A DNA stretch of 64,000 nucleotides, taken from assembly GCF_004123845.1 (NCBI RefSeq), contig NZ_NBDP01000016.1, positions 147,101-211,100 on the forward strand. The letters are read 5' to 3'. The position numbers were made by a program, and so were the translations under genes. Below are positions 42,969 through 52,146 of this stretch, piece after piece (within the stretch, counting starts at the first letter, position 1; each line of letters starts with the position of its first letter). The DNA comes from Allobosea sp. Tri-44. Lineage in GTDB: Bacteria; Pseudomonadota; Alphaproteobacteria; Rhizobiales; Beijerinckiaceae. The notes under the pieces are model-generated. The model was not told where the DNA came from. It did not search any database and saw only the letters and a program-made list of their open reading frames with translations.

Positions 42969-45635
42969 TCAGCTCTTGGCGGCGCCGGTCTTCTTGGGCT
43001 TGTCGCTCTTTGCTTTCGCGGGGGCTTTGGCGCTCTTCGCCTTCGCCGGCGCTTTGGAGGCGGCTGGCTTCTTGGCAGACGCTTTCGTCTTGGCCTTCGC
43101 GCCGCCACCAGCCGCGGCCTTGGCGTTGACCAATTCGATCGCCTGCTCGGCGGTGATGCTCTCCTGCGCCATCGTCTTCGGCAGGGTGGCGTAGACCTTG
43201 CCCCAGGCGACATAGGGCCCGTAGCGGCCGGCCCTGACCTCCATCTTGCCGCCCTGCGGGTGCTCGCCGAGCTCACGTCCGGGCGTCGCCGCGGCATTGC
43301 CGAAGCGGCGGCCACCTGCGCCGCTCTCCTTGGCGACGATCAGGTCGATGGCGCGGTTCGCCCCGATTTCGAGGATGTCATCTGCCTTGTCGATATTGGC
43401 GTAGGTCTTGCCGTGCTGGACGTAAGGCCCATAGCGACCGATGCCGGCGAGGATCGGCTCACCGCTTGTCGGATGTTTCGCGACCTCGCGTGGAAGCGAG
43501 AGCAAAGCGAGTGCCTTCTCCAGCGTCAGTGAACCGACGGTCTCGCCCTTGGGCAGGCTCGAACGCTTCGGCTTCTCGCCCTCGCCGAGCTGGATATAGG
43601 GGCCGAAGCGGCCTTCGCGAACACTGATCTCCTGATCCGTCGCCGGATCCTTGCCGAGGATGCGCACCCCGTTCTGCGTCTGCCCGCCTTCGGCCGAACC
43701 GTCCCCCTCGGCGGCTGAGGCGCTGAGCGGGCGGGTGAAGCGGCATTCGGGATAGTTCGAGCAGCCGACGAAGGCGCCGAACTTGCCGAGCTTGAGCGAG
43801 AGCGTGCCGGTGCCGCAGACCTGGCAGCTGCGCGGATCGCCGCCATCGGCGCGCGGTGGGAAGACGTGCTCGCCCAGGATGCCGTTCAGCGCTTCCAGAA
43901 CGTCGCCGACGCGCAGTTCCTTGGTCTCGCCGATCGACTTGGTGAACTCGTCCCAGAATTCGCGCAGCAGCACCTTCCAGTCGACATCGCCGCTGGAGAC
44001 CAGATCGAGCTTCTCCTCAAGGCTCGCGGTGAAGTCGAATTCGACATAGCGCTTGAAGAAGCTCTCCAGGAACGCCGTGACCAGCATGCCCTTGTCCTCG
44101 GGCACGAGACGCTTTTTCTCGATGCGGACATATTCGCGGTCACGCAGCGTCGCCAATGTCGCGGCATAGGTCGAAGGCCGGCCGATGCCGAGTTCTTCCA
44201 TGCGCTTGACCAGGCTGGCTTCCGAGAAGCGCGGCGGCGGCTCGGTGAAATGCTGGTCGGCGGCGATGGCGCGCTTCTCCAGCGGATCGCCCGCCTTCAT
44301 CGGGGGCAGCTTCTTGGAGTCCTCGTCTTCCTCGTCGTCGCGGCTCTCCTGATAGAGCGTCAGGAAGCCGTCGAAGAGCACGACCTGACCGGTCGCGCGC
44401 AGTTCGAGAGCGCGGGCGCCGACCTGGGCGGCGATATCGACCGTGGTTCGCTCCATCGAGGCCGATTCCATCTGGCTGGCGATGGTCCGCTTCCAGATCA
44501 GTTCGTAGAGCTTGGCCTGCTCCGGTTCGAGATGGCGCGAGACCATGGCAGGCAGCCGGCCGAGATCGGTCGGGCGGATGGCCTCGTGGGCTTCCTGCGC
44601 GTTCTTGGCCTTGACCGTATACTTGCGCGGGGCGTCCGGCACGTAATTGTCGCCGAACTCCTTGCCGATGACCCGCCGGGCCGCCGTGATCGCCGAGCCG
44701 TCCATATCGACGCCGTCGGTTCGCATATAGGTGATCAGGCCGACGGTCTCGCCGCCGATGTCGACGCCTTCATAGAGCCGCTGCGCGACCTGCATGGTGC
44801 GGGCCGGCGCCATGCCGAGCTTGCGCGAGGCCTCCTGTTGCAGCGTCGAGGTCTGGAATGGCGGCTGGGGGTGGCGCCTGACCGGCTTGGCTTCGACTTC
44901 GGCGACCGAGAAGCGCGCAGTCTCCAGCGCGGCCTTGAAAGCCGCGGCCTCATCGCCAGTACCGATGTCGAGCCGGGTGATCTTCTTGCCGTCGGCGCCG
45001 GAGAGGCGCGCATCAAAGGTCGCACCGGTAGCCGTCGCGAGCGTCGCGATCAGCGACCAGTATTCGCGTGCCCGGAACGCCTCGATCTCACGCTCGCGGT
45101 CGCTGACCAGCCTGAGCGCGACCGACTGCACGCGCCCGGCAGAGCGGGCGCCTGGCAGCTTGCGCCAGAGCACCGGGGAGAGCGTGAAGCCGACGAGATA
45201 ATCGAGGGCGCGGCGGGCGAGGTAAGCGTCGACCAGCGCCTGGTCGATCGGGCGCGGATTGGCCAGCGCCTTCTGCACCGCGTCCTTGGTCACCGCGTTG
45301 AAGGTGACGCGTTCGACCGGAATGCCCTTGAGCACACGCTTCTGGTTCAGTGCCTCGAGCACATGCCAGGAGATCGCCTCGCCCTCACGATCCGGGTCGG
45401 TTGCGAGGATGACTTTCTCGGCGTTCTTGGCTGCTCGCGCGATTTCTGCGACCTGCTTGGCGCCGCGCCCCTCGGTTTCCCAGAGCATGGCGAAGTCGTT
45501 CTCGGGATCGACCGAGCCGTCCTTGGCAGGCAGATCGCGGATATGCCCGAACGAGGCGATGACCTCGTAATCGGATCCGAGATACTTATTGATCGTCTTG
45601 GCCTTGGCCGGCGACTCGACGATGAGGAGCTTCAT
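42969..45635 (-). CDS. topA: DNA topoisomerase I
   Basis: TopA relaxes negatively supercoiled DNA. The 888-residue protein starts MKLLIVESPAKAKTINKYLG, the Toprim signature. The active-site tyrosine is in GLITYMRTDG (about 303-312). A zinc-ribbon-like CQVCGTGTLSLKLG with GCSNYPEC follows near 590-615, then TopoI C-terminal repeats. It ends in a Lys/Ala-rich tail (about 840-888) likely to bind DNA. An upstream in-frame start would add 30 residues with no homology, so ATG 45635 is preferred. No gene lies close upstream. Confidence 0.97.
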   Translation of the reverse strand: MKLLIVESPAKAKTINKYLGSDYEVIASFGHIRDLPAKDGSVDPENDFAMLWETEGRGAKQVAEIARAAKNAEKVILATDPDREGEAISWHVLEALNQKRVLKGIPVERVTFNAVTKDAVQKALANPRPIDQALVDAYLARRALDYLVGFTLSPVLWRKLPGARSAGRVQSVALRLVSDREREIEAFRAREYWSLIATLATATGATFDARLSGADGKKITRLDIGTGDEAAAFKAALETARFSVAEVEAKPVRRHPQPPFQTSTLQQEASRKLGMAPARTMQVAQRLYEGVDIGGETVGLITYMRTDGVDMDGSAITAARRVIGKEFGDNYVPDAPRKYTVKAKNAQEAHEAIRPTDLGRLPAMVSRHLEPEQAKLYELIWKRTIASQMESASMERTTVDIAAQVGARALELRATGQVVLFDGFLTLYQESRDDEEDEDSKKLPPMKAGDPLEKRAIAADQHFTEPPPRFSEASLVKRMEELGIGRPSTYAATLATLRDREYVRIEKKRLVPEDKGMLVTAFLESFFKRYVEFDFTASLEEKLDLVSSGDVDWKVLLREFWDEFTKSIGETKELRVGDVLEALNGILGEHVFPPRADGGDPRSCQVCGTGTLSLKLGKFGAFVGCSNYPECRFTRPLSASAAEGDGSAEGGQTQNGVRILGKDPATDQEISVREGRFGPYIQLGEGEKPKRSSLPKGETVGSLTLEKALALLSLPREVAKHPTSGEPILAGIGRYGPYVQHGKTYANIDKADDILEIGANRAIDLIVAKESGAGGRRFGNAAATPGRELGEHPQGGKMEVRAGRYGPYVAWGKVYATLPKTMAQESITAEQAIELVNAKAAAGGGAKAKTKASAKKPAASKAPAKAKSAKAPAKAKSDKPKKTGAAKS

Positions 45636-45960
45636 GACGCTTTCGATCTCGTAGGCAAGCGGCGGGACGGCACGAGAGCCGGATCCGATCAGGTCGATTT
45701 CCCGATCAGTGAATCCGTCTCTCACTTTCAGAAGAGACCGTTTGACCGATCAGCTTGCGATGCAAACGGATTGGAACGGGCTCTAGCGTACCATCCTCGC
45801 CGAACTTGGCGCGGGGCGCGTTGATAGCGGTTCGGGATTGCGCGCGAAAGTGGTTCACGCGGCCAGTCCTGTCAAACCCGATTCTACTTTTCGGAGCAGG
45901 GCGGTCAGGCTACGTCACCATCCGTTGCCATTTTGGCGCTAAACGGCGGGAGAACTGAGC
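45636..45960. other. 325-bp intergenic gap, topA/panB
   Basis: This divergent gap between topA (-) and panB (+) holds no ORF with recognisable content and no clear repeat or RNA. It presumably contains the promoters of both genes. I could not point to convincing -35/-10 boxes. A short ORF at 45755 is not supported. Confidence 0.5.
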
Positions 45961-46782
45961 ATGTCGTCACAGAACCGGACAACCCGGCTGACCTCGCTCG
46001 ATATCCGCGGGCGCAAGGGCGGTGAGCCGCTCGTCGCTTTGACCGCCTATACGGCGCCGATGGCAAAGATCGTCGATGAGGTCGCGGAGATCGCGCTGGT
46101 CGGCGACTCGCTCGGCATGGTCGTCTACGGGCTCGACAGCACCGTCCCGGTGACGCTGGAGATGATGAGCCTGCACGGCCAGGCCGTGACGCGCGCCACG
46201 ATGCGCTCGCTGGTCGTGATCGACATGCCGTTCGGCAGCTATGAGGAAAGCCGGGAGCAGGCCTTCCGCAACGCCGCGCGGCTGCTCAAGGAGACCGGCG
46301 CAGGAGCGGTCAAGCTAGAGGGCGGTATCCGAATGGCCGAAACGGTACGCTTCCTGGTCGAGCGCGGCGTGCCGGTGATGGGCCATGTCGGCCTGACGCC
46401 GCAGGCGGTCAACACGCTCGGCGGCTACAAGGCGCAGGGGCGCAGCAAGGCCGAGTGGCCGGCGTTCATCGCCGACGCCACGGCGATTGCCGATGCGGGC
46501 GCCTTCTCTCTGGTGGTCGAGGCTGTTGCCGAACCGCTAGCCGCCGAGATCACCGGCCGGATCGCGATCCCGACCATCGGCATCGGCGCCTCCGCGGCCT
46601 GCGACGGCCAGGTCCTCGTCCTCGACGACATGCTCGGGCTGACCGGCCGCGTGCCGAAATTCGTCAAGGCCTATGGCGACCTGGCTGGGCAGGCCCGCGA
46701 GGCGGTTCGCGCCTATGCCGCCGAGGTGCGCAGCCGCCAGTTCCCCGGCGAGCAGCATCTCTATGCCCTGAAGACGGAGTGA
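45961..46782 (+). CDS. panB: 3-methyl-2-oxobutanoate hydroxymethyltransferase
   Basis: PanB makes ketopantoate from alpha-ketoisovalerate in pantothenate synthesis. The 273-residue protein shows [16 protein letters not shown] near residue 27, [20 protein letters not shown] near 45 with the metal-binding Asp, and [13 protein letters not shown] near 112. [20 protein letters not shown] is near 141. The C-terminus matches the family. CoaD, the later CoA step, is also in this window but 42 kb away. A GGGAG-type site precedes the ATG. Confidence 0.97.
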   Translation: MSSQNRTTRLTSLDIRGRKGGEPLVALTAYTAPMAKIVDEVAEIALVGDSLGMVVYGLDSTVPVTLEMMSLHGQAVTRATMRSLVVIDMPFGSYEESREQAFRNAARLLKETGAGAVKLEGGIRMAETVRFLVERGVPVMGHVGLTPQAVNTLGGYKAQGRSKAEWPAFIADATAIADAGAFSLVVEAVAEPLAAEITGRIAIPTIGIGASAACDGQVLVLDDMLGLTGRVPKFVKAYGDLAGQAREAVRAYAAEVRSRQFPGEQHLYALKTE

Positions 46783-46846
46783 CCCACAGGGAAAGCATAC
46801 GCTGCCTTGCGCCTGCCACGACTCGCCCCTAAACAGCGGTCTTCAA

Positions 46847-47791
46847 ATGACAGCGACCGCACCGCTCTATCCGCACCGGCACCTCCTCGGGATCGAGGGG
46901 CTGTCCCATTTGGATATCGAGGCTCTGCTCGAGCGCGCCGAGACCTATGTCGCGCTCTCGCGCCAGGTCGAGAAGAAGACGGCGACGCTGCGCGGCCGCA
47001 CCCAGATCAACCTGTTCTTCGAGCCCTCGACCCGGACACAGGCCTCGTTCGAGCTCGCGGGCAAGCGCCTCGGCGCCGACGTGATGAACATGTCGGTCAG
47101 CTCGTCCTCGGTGAAGAAGGGCGAGACGCTGATCGACACGGCCGCGACGCTGAACGCGATGCGGCCCGATATCCTGGTGGTCCGTCACCATGCGGCCGGC
47201 GCGGTCAATCTGCTCGCCCGCAAGGTCGATTGTTCGGTGGTCAATGCCGGTGACGGCGCGCACGAGCATCCGACCCAGGCACTGCTCGATGCGCTGACGA
47301 TCCGCCGCAACAAGGGCCGCATCGCCGGCCTGACCGTCGCCATTTGCGGCGATATCGTGCATTCGCGCGTCGCTCGTTCCAATATCATCCTGCTCAGCGC
47401 ACTCGGCGCCAAGGTGCGCTTGATTGCGCCCTCGACCCTGTTGCCGACCGGTGTCGAGCGCATGGGCGTCGAAGTCTTCCGCGACATGAAGAAGGGGCTC
47501 GAAGGGGTCGACATCGTCATGATGCTGCGCCTGCAGCTCGAACGGATGAACGGCGCTTTCGTCCCGTCCTCGAAGGAGTATTTCCGCTATTTCGGCCTCG
47601 ATCGCGAAAAACTCTCGCTGGCCGCGCCGGATGCGCTCGTCATGCATCCAGGCCCGATGAACCGCGGCGTCGAGATCTCCTCCGAGGTGGCCGACGGCGC
47701 CCAGTCGCTGATCCGCGAGCAGGTCGAGATGGGCGTCGCCGTTCGTATGGCCGTGCTCGACGCGCTCGCGCAACACCTGCCAAATGGCTGA
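46847..47791 (+). CDS. pyrB: aspartate carbamoyltransferase catalytic subunit
   Basis: PyrB joins carbamoyl phosphate and aspartate in pyrimidine synthesis. The 314-residue protein has the carbamoyl-phosphate site [20 protein letters not shown] near residue 57. [18 protein letters not shown] follows near 132 and the aspartate-site [10 protein letters not shown] near 224. It is followed by a small membrane ORF and a pyrC-like gene, an arrangement I associate with a non-catalytic PyrC partner. No pyrI regulatory gene is present here. Confidence 0.97.
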   Translation: MTATAPLYPHRHLLGIEGLSHLDIEALLERAETYVALSRQVEKKTATLRGRTQINLFFEPSTRTQASFELAGKRLGADVMNMSVSSSSVKKGETLIDTAATLNAMRPDILVVRHHAAGAVNLLARKVDCSVVNAGDGAHEHPTQALLDALTIRRNKGRIAGLTVAICGDIVHSRVARSNIILLSALGAKVRLIAPSTLLPTGVERMGVEVFRDMKKGLEGVDIVMMLRLQLERMNGAFVPSSKEYFRYFGLDREKLSLAAPDALVMHPGPMNRGVEISSEVADGAQSLIREQVEMGVAVRMAVLDALAQHLPNG

Positions 47792-47796
47792 ACGGG

Positions 47797-48039
47797 ATGG
47801 AGCTCTTCCTTGCCTGGCTGCTGCGACAGATGCGCCGGGCTCGGATCGTCTTCGTCGGCCTCTATCTCGTGGTTGTGGCCGGCTTCGCCTATGCCGAGCC
47901 GCGCTCCGCCTGGACCTGGCTGATCGCGCTTCTCGGCGGGCTCCTGTGCGTCGGCATCTGGGGGCTGGTCGGGTTCTGGAGTTACGTTTTCACGCAGCGC
48001 CGCGAGCGCGAGAATGGGGTCGAGCGTAGCGATGGCTGA
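47797..48039 (+). CDS. small two-span membrane protein between pyrB and pyrC
   Basis: This 80-residue ORF starts six bases after the pyrB stop. It has two hydrophobic stretches (about residues 17-35, IVFVGLYLVVVAGFAY, and 40-66, WLIALLGGLLCVGIWGLVG) and a basic, polar tail (QRRERENG). Its stop lies inside the start of the pyrC-like gene, which suggests coupled translation. I do not recognise a family. It could tether or regulate the pyrimidine enzymes, or simply be an unrelated passenger. Confidence 0.55.
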   Translation: MELFLAWLLRQMRRARIVFVGLYLVVVAGFAYAEPRSAWTWLIALLGGLLCVGIWGLVGFWSYVFTQRRERENGVERSDG

Positions 48040-49336
48040 AAGCAACGAGCTTGCGATCATCGGCGCGCAACTGGTCGATCCGGCCTCCGGTCGTGAGGGC
48101 CCGGGCAGCATCCTGATCCGCGACGGCGTGATCGCCGATGTCCACTGGGGCGGCGATCGCCCGGAGCTGCCGGCGGGCATCGAAATTGAGGAGGCCCGAG
48201 GCCTCGTGCTCGCGCCTGGCCTCGTCGACCTGCGCGCCTTCCTCGGCGAGCCCGGCGCCGAGTTCCGCGAAACGCTCGGAACCGGCTCGCACGCGGCTGC
48301 GGCCGGCGGCGTCACCACCGTGATCTGCCGCCCCGATACCGATCCGCCGATCGACAATCCCTCCGTCATCGATTTCATCAAGCGCCGCGCCCGCGACAAG
48401 GCGATCGTCAACGTGCTGCCGGCAGCGGCGCTGACCAAGGGGCTGGCCGGCAAGGAGATCACCGAGTTCGGTCTGCTGCTCGAAGCCGGCGCGGTCGCCT
48501 TCAGCGACGGAGCCAACGGTGTCCGCAACCCGCAGGTCATGCGCCGCGCCATGATCTATGCCCGCGACTTCGACGCATTGCTGATGAACCATGTCGAAGA
48601 TCCGGAACTGCGCGGCGTTGGCGTGATGAATGAGGGCGAGTTCGCCAGCCGCAAGGGCTTGCCGGGCATCCCGCACGAGGCCGAGACGGTGATGCTCGAG
48701 CGCGACCTGCGCCTCGCCCGGGCCTCCGGTGCCCGCTACCACGCCGCCATGATCTCCTGTGCGGATTCGCTCGATTTGATCCGCCGAGCCAAGGAGGCGG
48801 GGCTTTCCGTCACCTGCGGCGTCTCGATCAACAATCTCTGCCTGAACGAGAACGATGTCGGCGAGTACCGCACCTTCTGCAAGGTCTCGCCGCCGCTGCG
48901 CCATGAGGACGAGCGGCTCGCCATGATCGAGGCGGTGGCCGAAGGGCTGATCGACGTGATCGTCTCCGACCACGATCCGCAGGATGTCGAGACCAAGCGC
49001 CAGCCCTTCGCCGAGGCCGCCAATGGCGCGCTCGGCATCGAGACGCTGCTCCCGGCTGCGCTCAGGCTCTATCACGGCGAGCAGATCGGCCTTGCCTCGC
49101 TGTTCGCCGCTCTGTCGAGCCGGCCTGCCGAACTGCTGGGCTTGGGCTGCGGTCGACTGGCCGTTGGCGCACCGGCCGATCTCGCCTTGATCGACATCGA
49201 CGCGCCCTTCGTCGTCGACAAGCGCAAGCTCAAATCGCGCGCCAAGAACTCGCCCTTCGACGAGGCAAGGCTGCAGGGACTGGTGCAGGCGACGTGGGTT
49301 GGCGGCCGGGTGGTGTATCGCGGCGAAGCTGCGTAA
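48032..49336 (+). CDS. pyrC: dihydroorotase-like protein, probably non-catalytic (PyrC')
   Basis: The 434-residue amidohydrolase-fold protein aligns with PyrC throughout (AAAAGGVTTVICRPDTDPPI near residue 88, FGLLLEAGAVAFSDGANG near 145, VSDHDPQDVETKRQPFAEAA near 310). In active enzymes the first zinc site is an HxH, as in DxHxHxREPG. Here it reads DLRAFLGEPG (about 67-76), so both histidines are missing. One later His is also lost (YHAAMIS). Such degenerate PyrC proteins beside pyrB support ATCase assembly in Pseudomonas. A true dihydroorotase should exist elsewhere. Start at 48032 or 48014. Confidence 0.88.
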   Translation: MAESNELAIIGAQLVDPASGREGPGSILIRDGVIADVHWGGDRPELPAGIEIEEARGLVLAPGLVDLRAFLGEPGAEFRETLGTGSHAAAAGGVTTVICRPDTDPPIDNPSVIDFIKRRARDKAIVNVLPAAALTKGLAGKEITEFGLLLEAGAVAFSDGANGVRNPQVMRRAMIYARDFDALLMNHVEDPELRGVGVMNEGEFASRKGLPGIPHEAETVMLERDLRLARASGARYHAAMISCADSLDLIRRAKEAGLSVTCGVSINNLCLNENDVGEYRTFCKVSPPLRHEDERLAMIEAVAEGLIDVIVSDHDPQDVETKRQPFAEAANGALGIETLLPAALRLYHGEQIGLASLFAALSSRPAELLGLGCGRLAVGAPADLALIDIDAPFVVDKRKLKSRAKNSPFDEARLQGLVQATWVGGRVVYRGEAA

Positions 49337-49366
49337 GCTCGCGGCAGGGCGGGCAGGGGAGGTTGC

Positions 49367-49990
49367 ATGGCTGAGGCGTTCGCTTGGGCGTATCCGAGCC
49401 CGATGGGGCTCGCCGCGCTCGCCCTCGGCTATCTTCTCGGCTCGATTCCGTTCGGCATCATCCTGACCCAGCTGAGCGGCGGTCCAGACCTGCGCACGAT
49501 CGGCTCCGGCAATATCGGCGCGACCAATGTCCTGCGCACCGGCAACAAGAAGCTGGCGGCGCTGACGCTGCTCGGCGACATGTTGAAAGGCACGGCCGCG
49601 GTCCTGCTTGCCGGCTGGCTCCTCGGCGGCAAGGGAGCGGCGCTGGCTGCCGGTCTGGGCGCCTTCCTCGGCCATCTCTTCCCGGTCTGGCTTCGGTTCA
49701 AGGGCGGCAAGGGCGTCGCGACCTTTCTCGGCGTCCTGATCGGGCTGAAAGGCTCGATCGCGCTGATCTTTGCCGCGGTCTGGATCAGCATCGCCTACCT
49801 GACCAAGTATTCCTCGCTATCGGCCTTGATCGCGAGCCTGCTGACGCCGCTGCTGCTCTGGTTCTGGATCCGCGATGTCCAGGCGGCTGGGCTGATGGCG
49901 ATCCTCGCTTTGCTGCTCTGGTTCATGCACCGGGAGAACATCGCAAGACTGCTCTCAGGCCGAGAAGGCAAGATCGGGCAAAAGGGCTGA
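49367..49990 (+). CDS. plsY: glycerol-3-phosphate acyltransferase PlsY
   Basis: PlsY transfers an acyl group from acyl-phosphate to glycerol-3-phosphate, starting phospholipid synthesis in the inner membrane. The 207-residue protein has several membrane spans. The conserved motifs are visible: [12 protein letters not shown] near residue 24, then [20 protein letters not shown] near 46, and [19 protein letters not shown] near 110. It starts at ATG 49367 after AGGGGAGG. It precedes dprA with no gap. Confidence 0.97.
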   Translation: MAEAFAWAYPSPMGLAALALGYLLGSIPFGIILTQLSGGPDLRTIGSGNIGATNVLRTGNKKLAALTLLGDMLKGTAAVLLAGWLLGGKGAALAAGLGAFLGHLFPVWLRFKGGKGVATFLGVLIGLKGSIALIFAAVWISIAYLTKYSSLSALIASLLTPLLLWFWIRDVQAAGLMAILALLLWFMHRENIARLLSGREGKIGQKG

Positions 49991-51205
49991 ATGCCGATGG
50001 CCGGTTTCGTTCTCGATGACCGGCAACGCCTCGACTGGCTCCGACTGATCCGTAGCGAGAGCATCGGCCCGCGCACCTTCCGCACCCTGGTCAACCGTTT
50101 CGGCGGCGCGGCCGGGGCGCTCGATGCCCTGCCGGAACTCGGCCGCCAGGCAGGACGCACGCTCAGGCTCTGCACCGCAATAGAGGCGGAGCGGGAGTTC
50201 GAAGCGCTGCGCCGGCGTGGCGCTCATCTGATCGCGCTCGGCGAGACCGCCTATCCCGTGCCGCTCCAGGCGATCGATTCGGCACCGCCGCTGATCGCGG
50301 TCGAGGGCGATCCGGCGGTGCTCAATCGCCCTTGCGTCGCACTGGTCGGCTCGCGCAACGCCTCGGCCGCCGGGCTGAAATTCACCGCGACACTGGCGCG
50401 CGAGCTGGGGGAGGCCGGCTTTATCGTCGTCTCGGGCCTGGCCCGTGGCATCGATACGTCTGCTCATCAGGCAAGCCTGGAGAGCGGCACCATCGCCGTG
50501 CTGGCGGGCGGGCTCGACGAGGTCTATCCGCCGCAGAATATCCCCCTGCTGGAGCGCATCCGCGAGCGCGGCGCGGCGCTGAGCGAGATGCCGCTCGGCT
50601 GGGCGCCGCGCGGGCGCGATTTTCCGCGGCGTAATCGCCTGGTCTCGGGCTTGGCGCTCGGAACGGTGGTGGTCGAGGCTGCGCGCAAGTCCGGCTCGCT
50701 CATCACTGCCCGCTTCGCCAATGAGCAGGGCCGTCAGGTCTTCGCCGTGCCGGGCTCCCCGCTCGATCCGCGCGCCGAGGGCGGCAATCATCTGATCCGC
50801 GAGGGCGCGATCCTCTGCGCCGAGACGGCGCATGTCGTCGATGTGCTGACGCCGATGCTCCGGCGCGACGATCTGTTCGGTCCTACGCCGTTCCTGGCGC
50901 GCGAAGAGGGCGAACCGCGCGGCCGGCAGGAGGCACTCTGGGACGAACTGGATCTGCCGGAGGTGCTGCCGGCGCCGACGGCTGAACTGAACGGGGAAGA
51001 GATGGGGGCACGGCCGGCCGCGCAAGCCGGCGATGTACCACGTCGGCGATTGCTCGACCTCATCGGTTCAACCCCGGTGGCGATTGACGATCTCGTTCGC
51101 GCGAGCGGGCAGCCTGCACGCGAAGTCAGCCGAATCCTGCTCGAGCTGGAGCTGGAAGGCGTGGTGCAGCGCCACGTTGGTGGAGCGCTCTCGCGGCTGG
51201 CATGA
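49991..51205 (+). CDS. dprA: DNA-processing protein DprA
   Basis: DprA loads RecA onto incoming single-stranded DNA during natural transformation. The 404-residue protein has an N-terminal helical region, the Rossmann-like core (ALVGSRNASAAGLKFT near residue 116, VVSGLARGIDTSAHQASLES, AGGLDEVYPPQN and NRLVSGLALGTVVVEA near 215), and a C-terminal winged-helix segment (LLDLIGSTPVAIDDLVRASG). Its ATG follows directly after the plsY stop. No competence genes are nearby; dprA is widely kept in bacteria regardless. Confidence 0.95.
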   Translation: MPMAGFVLDDRQRLDWLRLIRSESIGPRTFRTLVNRFGGAAGALDALPELGRQAGRTLRLCTAIEAEREFEALRRRGAHLIALGETAYPVPLQAIDSAPPLIAVEGDPAVLNRPCVALVGSRNASAAGLKFTATLARELGEAGFIVVSGLARGIDTSAHQASLESGTIAVLAGGLDEVYPPQNIPLLERIRERGAALSEMPLGWAPRGRDFPRRNRLVSGLALGTVVVEAARKSGSLITARFANEQGRQVFAVPGSPLDPRAEGGNHLIREGAILCAETAHVVDVLTPMLRRDDLFGPTPFLAREEGEPRGRQEALWDELDLPEVLPAPTAELNGEEMGARPAAQAGDVPRRRLLDLIGSTPVAIDDLVRASGQPAREVSRILLELELEGVVQRHVGGALSRLA

Positions 51206-51223
51206 ATGCTGCGGCTGGGGCTC

Positions 51224-51511
51224 TCAGCCTGCCGCTTCGCCCCAGCGGCTGCGTTCGCGCTCGGCCTCTGCAGCCGCGAGTTCCAGGAAAGTGACGAGCA
51301 GGTCGAGATCGGCAGCGCGGGCCTGGGTGCCAAGTTCGGCGAGCAAAGTCACTGCCTTGAGGGCAACGTCACGCTGCAAGTCGCGTTGACGCGCTCTCTT
51401 CTCGACAAGGAGCTGCAGCGCCAGGGTTTCAATTTCGTTGGAAAGCTGCGAGATTCCGGAGATCGCAAAGCCAATTGAGCCATAAGTGTCGGTCGTCGGA
51501 GAAGCCGGCAT
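51224..51511 (-). CDS. small helical protein, paralogue A
   Basis: This 95-residue soluble protein is almost wholly helical (SNEIETLALQLLVEKRARQR, then LQRDVALKAVTLLAELG). GGAG at good spacing before ATG 51511 supports the start. Its C-terminal helix ELGTQARAADLDLLVTFLEL matches the second half of the next minus-strand gene. I do not recognise a family. It is convergent with dprA, 18 bp from its stop. Confidence 0.65.
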   Translation of the reverse strand: MPASPTTDTYGSIGFAISGISQLSNEIETLALQLLVEKRARQRDLQRDVALKAVTLLAELGTQARAADLDLLVTFLELAAAEAERERSRWGEAAG

Positions 51512-51586
51512 GAGGCACTCCAGTAAGGTTGTGTATCTATAGTATTGCAACCTGTGATTTAATTTTCTGCAAAAGACCGTGCTCAG

Positions 51587-51904
51587 CTAAGTCGTTTTGT
51601 CGGCATCGCTCGTTTCGCCGAGCTGCAGCTGACAGGTTCGGCGATTGATCGCAGCCTCCAACCGGGTCATGTCGACGAAATAAGCGAGGCTGCTGAGTTG
51701 CGCTGCCCGCGCCATCGCGCCGAGTTCGATGCTGATCTCCTCGATATAAGCAGCAACTTCCAGTTGCATTCGTGCGAGTGCGTCCATGCTATGTGGTCCG
51801 GGCGAGGCCACGGCGTTGCGGCCGAGGCGGGAAACTCGGGGTAAGCGTTTGTCATCCGAATAGATTTTATCCTCCTTGATTCGTCGTGACGTTGCTTTCC
51901 TCAT
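51587..51904 (-). CDS. small helical protein, paralogue B
   Basis: This 105-residue protein starts at ATG 51904 with GAGGG upstream; an internal ATG at 51787 gives a shorter 66-residue form. The C-terminal two-thirds is helical: MQLEVAAYIEEISIELGAMA then ELGAMARAAQLSSLAYFVDM. This segment aligns with the neighbour at 51224-51511 (ELG-ARAA-L-L-F pattern). No signal peptide or membrane helix. Function unknown; the pair may have arisen by tandem duplication. Confidence 0.55.
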   Translation of the reverse strand: MRKATSRRIKEDKIYSDDKRLPRVSRLGRNAVASPGPHSMDALARMQLEVAAYIEEISIELGAMARAAQLSSLAYFVDMTRLEAAINRRTCQLQLGETSDADKTT

Positions 51905-52021
51905 GTCGTCTGCCCTCGCGGTCGCATCGGCCTTTGGGAAACGAATTGGTGTTCGATCAAGCTATTCTTGCTACTCGCCCACCGATAATGCAATCACTGC
52001 GTGTATAAAATTTCGTAAAAA

Positions 52022-52046
52022 GGAACTCTTTCTCCGTTGGCGCGTT
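52022..52046 (+). promoter_or_regulatory. EcfG-type promoter before the Tyr/Gly-rich secreted protein
   Basis: GGAAC (52022-52026), 16 bases, CGTT (52043-52046). It lies about 100 bp before the start at 52147 in an AT-rich gap. It fits the GGAAC-N16/17-CGTT consensus for alphaproteobacterial general stress sigma factors. Confidence 0.5.
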
Positions 52047-52146
52047 TCTCTCGGGTCGCAATTTTGCCGCGATTGGTTCAGGCCCGGTTCAACCGTGGCG
52101 AGCTAGATCGGGTTTCAAGGCGGATATCCGCCGACAGGAGAATGCC

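Noticed and set aside
43866..45824. A 652-codon plus-strand frame opposite topA
   Set aside because: The minus strand encodes a full topoisomerase I; the plus frame is low-complexity shadow sequence.
45755..45958. A 67-codon ORF in the topA-panB gap
   Set aside because: It has no family features, no ribosome site and its composition looks like non-coding DNA.
51667..51855. An alternative 62-codon frame, preceded by AAGGAGG, within the paralogue B region
   Set aside because: The spacing from AAGGAGG to the ATG is about 15 bases, too long, and the paralogue match supports the other frame.
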